Part shown: piece by piece, positions 5,122 to 7,109 of the stretch
How the letters are laid out: each line of letters starts with the position of its first letter
Numbering within the stretch: the stretch's first letter is position 1
Assembly (NCBI GenBank): GCA_003455945.1
Contig: DMPQ01000034.1
Location: 414 to 7,522 of the forward strand
Length of the DNA stretch: 7,109 nucleotides
Source of the DNA: Planctomycetaceae bacterium
GTDB taxonomy: Bacteria > Planctomycetota > Planctomycetia > Pirellulales > Pirellulaceae
Direction of reading: 5' to 3'
The notes under the pieces: generated by a model
The model's database searches: none
The model's input: the letters and a program-made list of their open reading frames with translations, nothing else
What the model was told of the DNA's origin: nothing
Made by a program: the position numbers and the translations under genes

Positions 5122-6480
5122 ATGCGTGTCGCGCTCGTTCGAGGCTCGATGTCGTCGCTGTTGCTGCTGATTCTGCTGTCGTTCGCCTGTTCACCTCCGG
5201 TCGCGCTCGAGAGGCCGGCGACGGTGGGCGAAGGGGAGCCGACGACCGACGGTGCCGATCCGGCGATCGCCTCCCGACCTTTCGCCTCGGGGTGGAGCGG
5301 ATTTCGGGGACCGACCGGCGACGGGCGTTCCGACCAGCGACTCCCCGATCGGCTCGACAAGAACGCAGCGGCCTGGACGATCGAGCTGCCGGGAGCGGGA
5401 GCATCGAGTCCGATCACGATCGGCGATCGCGCCTACGTCACCTGCTACGCCGGCTATCGCGTGCCGGGTGAAGGGGACGGTAACCTGGCCGATCTCGAAC
5501 GACGGCTGATCGCGATCGATCTGAACGACGGCTCGATCGTCTGGACCCGTTCGATTGCGGCCGTACAGCCCGAAGAGGAACGGATTCGCGATCACGGTTA
5601 TGCGGCGAGCACTCCTGCCGCCGACGACGAGCGGGTCTACGTCTTCTACGGCAAGAGCGGCGTGCTGGCGTTCGATCACGACGGCAATCGGCAGTGGACG
5701 ACGACGGTCGGCGGTGGGACTCACGAATGGGGTTCGGGGACCTCTCCCGTCTTGGTCGACGAACTGGTGATCGTCAACGCGAGCGTCGAGAGCGGCTCGC
5801 TCGTCGCACTCGATCGACGGACCGGCACGGAGGTGTGGAAGGTCGGCGAGATCGTCGAGTCGTGGAATACGCCGGTGTTGGTGACCGCCGCCGACGGACG
5901 GCGCGAGTTGGTCCTCGCCGTCCAGGGTGAGGTGCGAGCCTATGATCCGGCGAGCGGACGTCAGCTCTGGAACTGCGCCACCGACATCGGTTGGTACATG
6001 GTGCCGAGCATCGTTGCCGAGAACGGGATCGTGCTCTGTCTGGGAGGGCGTTCGGGAACGGCGGCACTGGCGATCCGCGCCGGAGGGAGCGGCGACGTGA
6101 CCGCGTCGCATCGACTCTGGACGAGCAACAAGGGCTCGAACGTCACCTCACCGGTCGTGCGCGATGGGCATCTGTACTGGATGAGCGACAGTCAGGAGAT
6201 CGCGTTCTGCGCCCGAGTTTCGGATGGCGAACTTCTGTATCAGGAGCGCGTCTCGCGGATCGATCAGGTCTATGCGTCGGCGATCCTGTGCGGCGATCGG
6301 ATCCTGTACGTCGGTCGAACGGGCAAGGGACGGATCGTCGCGGCCGAACCGAGCTACGAGGAACTCGCCGAGTTCGATCTGTCGGACCGAGGGGTCTTCG
6401 ATGCCAGTCCGGCGATCGCCGACGGCCGACTGCTGATCCGCTCGGACCGTCATCTGTACTGTTTCGCGACCGGCCGCTGA
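5122..6480 (+). CDS. PQQ-repeat beta-propeller protein, probable lipoprotein (propeller 2)
   Basis: The protein has 452 residues. The N-terminus MRVALVRGSM is followed by a hydrophobic run (SSLLLLILLSFA, 11-22) and Cys23, suggesting signal peptidase II processing. The box S-F-A-C has Ser rather than Leu at -3, so the lipobox is imperfect. A Pro/Glu/Asp-rich tether (24-56) leads to GWSGFRGPTGDGRSD (57-71), the same opening motif as propeller 1. Blade motifs follow: IDLNDGSIVWTRSI (132-145), FDHDGNRQWTTTV (184-196), LDRRTGTEVWKVGE (230-243), YDPASGRQLWNCA (274-286), GGSGDVTASHRLWTSNKGS (321-339) and VSDGELLYQERV (366-377). It closes with LLIRSDRHLYCFATGR (437-452). The length excludes a classical quinoprotein dehydrogenase and no haem-binding CxxCH is seen. 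I infer a membrane-anchored propeller facing the periplasm or cell surface. It is convergent with the DUF1501 gene. Confidence 0.9.
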   Translation: MRVALVRGSMSSLLLLILLSFACSPPVALERPATVGEGEPTTDGADPAIASRPFASGWSGFRGPTGDGRSDQRLPDRLDKNAAAWTIELPGAGASSPITIGDRAYVTCYAGYRVPGEGDGNLADLERRLIAIDLNDGSIVWTRSIAAVQPEEERIRDHGYAASTPAADDERVYVFYGKSGVLAFDHDGNRQWTTTVGGGTHEWGSGTSPVLVDELVIVNASVESGSLVALDRRTGTEVWKVGEIVESWNTPVLVTAADGRRELVLAVQGEVRAYDPASGRQLWNCATDIGWYMVPSIVAENGIVLCLGGRSGTAALAIRAGGSGDVTASHRLWTSNKGSNVTSPVVRDGHLYWMSDSQEIAFCARVSDGELLYQERVSRIDQVYASAILCGDRILYVGRTGKGRIVAAEPSYEELAEFDLSDRGVFDASPAIADGRLLIRSDRHLYCFATGR

Positions 6481-6500
6481 ATCGTCGGCAAGAGACCGAG

Positions 6501-6526
6501 CGGAAGTCGAAAGCCACGACCTTCCG
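6501..6526. terminator. Candidate bidirectional terminator hairpin in the convergent gap
   Basis: CGGAAG-TCG (6501-6509) pairs with CGA-C-CTTCCG (6517-6526), giving a 9-bp stem with one bulged C and a 7-base loop. It lies 20 bases after the propeller 2 stop and 21 bases beyond the stop of the opposing DUF1501 gene, the right place for a shared terminator. No T-run follows on either strand. Confidence 0.4.
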
Positions 6527-6547
6527 AAGTCGATCGGACCGAACCGC

Positions 6548-7109
6548 TCAGATCAGTTCGCGCAGGACTCGCCCGGTGCTGATCGCGATCGGGCGGTTCT
6601 CGATGTCCCGCACCGTCGTCTCGGGCGGAAAACCGAGCAGGTGATAGACGGTCGCCAGGTAGTCGGCCGGAGTCACCGGCGACTCGATCGCTTCCGCTCC
6701 CAAGCGGTCGCTCGCACCGAGGACCGCTCCGCCGCGAATCCCTCCGCCCGCCAGCGCGATCGAGAAGACGTTCCCCCAGTGATCGCGCCCGCCGGCCGGA
6801 TTCACCTTCGGCGTGTGGCCGAACTCCGACACCAGACAGACGAGCGTCTCGTCGAGCAGCCCGCGGTTTTCGAGATCCCGAATCAGCGCGGCGTAGGCCT
6901 GATCGAGAATCGGCATCAGCCATCCGCGACACGACTCGGCGCACTTCTCGTGCACGTCCCAGCCCCCTCCGTTCGGCTTCGACGGATCTTCGGCGATCGG
7001 CGTCACCTGGACCAGTCGCGCACCGGACTCGATCAGGCGTCTGGCGAGCAGGACCGATTGGCCGTATTTCGTCATCCCGTACGACTCTCGAATCGCCGTC
7101 GGCTCGCGC
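6548..7109 (-). CDS. DUF1501 family protein (partial, C-terminal part)
   Basis: The frame enters from the right edge and ends at TGA 6550-6548, giving 186 visible residues. The methionine at 7075-7073 is internal: upstream in frame the sequence continues REPTAIRESYG, matching the family pattern before 'GxSLLLARRLIE'. Hallmarks in order are YGQSVLLARRLIESGARLVQV (15-35, read as two halves), GGGWDVHEKC (47-56), ENRGLLDETLVCLVSEFGHTP (80-100), NPAGGRDHWGN (103-113), LAGGGIRGGAVLGASDRLG (119-137), SPVTPADYLATVYHLLG (143-159) and VLRELI at the end. DUF1501 proteins belong to the alkaline-phosphatase/sulfatase-like fold, are usually exported by the Tat system, and in planctomycetes typically sit next to DUF1549/DUF1553 (cytochrome-like) genes. 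Such a partner would lie beyond the right edge. Function is unproven. The usual EFGRTP motif reads EFGHTP here. Confidence 0.9.
   Translation of the reverse strand, partial: REPTAIRESYGMTKYGQSVLLARRLIESGARLVQVTPIAEDPSKPNGGGWDVHEKCAESCRGWLMPILDQAYAALIRDLENRGLLDETLVCLVSEFGHTPKVNPAGGRDHWGNVFSIALAGGGIRGGAVLGASDRLGAEAIESPVTPADYLATVYHLLGFPPETTVRDIENRPIAISTGRVLRELI

Noticed and set aside
1..7109. CRISPR arrays, tRNA or rRNA genes, insertion-sequence ends, toxin-antitoxin pairs or phage genes
   Set aside because: No regularly spaced repeats with spacers, no cloverleaf, no transposase-like protein and no flanking terminal inverted repeats were seen.

Overview
The window reads as chromosomal DNA of a planctomycete, probably of the Pirellula/Rhodopirellula kind. 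This is an inference from protein content, not a phylogenetic test. It is GC-rich and carries families abundant in that phylum: a ThuA-type protein, two PQQ-repeat beta-propellers with the characteristic N-terminal FRGPTGDG motif, a secreted ConA-like/DUF1080-type domain protein, and a DUF1501 protein. Four of the six genes have a recognisable secretion signal. The DUF1501 gene has lost its N-terminus to the window edge, and such proteins are usually exported. No mobile element, CRISPR array, tRNA or rRNA is visible.

Layout. Positions 1-1200 (minus strand) hold a secreted ThuA-domain protein running off the left edge; in the same frame it continues into the start of a sugar-isomerase-like TIM barrel. 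A 258-bp divergent region follows. Rightwards come PQQ-like propeller 1 (1459-2697), a small secreted beta-sandwich protein (2786-3472) 88 bp later and probably co-transcribed, a hairpin, and then a predicted outer-membrane beta-barrel protein (3659-4834). A 287-bp gap contains four imperfect 15-bp tandem repeats, a possible promoter and a long pyrimidine tract. It leads into PQQ-like propeller 2 (5122-6480), a probable lipoprotein. A 67-bp convergent gap with a hairpin separates it from the C-terminal part of a DUF1501 gene (6548-7109, minus strand), which enters from the right edge.

How the genes may work together. The four rightward genes look like a cell-envelope set: two BamB-sized propellers in different compartments, a putative carbohydrate-binding beta-sandwich and an outer-membrane barrel. 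The ThuA/TIM-barrel protein points to carbohydrate metabolism. A concerted pathway is not demonstrated. Most genes belong to common planctomycete families, and no complete new defence or mobile system can be claimed. The less ordinary points are the ThuA-TIM fusion, the very long Arg-rich N-region and disordered linker of the barrel protein, the 15-bp tandem repeats behind it, and matching pyrimidine-rich leaders in front of both propeller genes.
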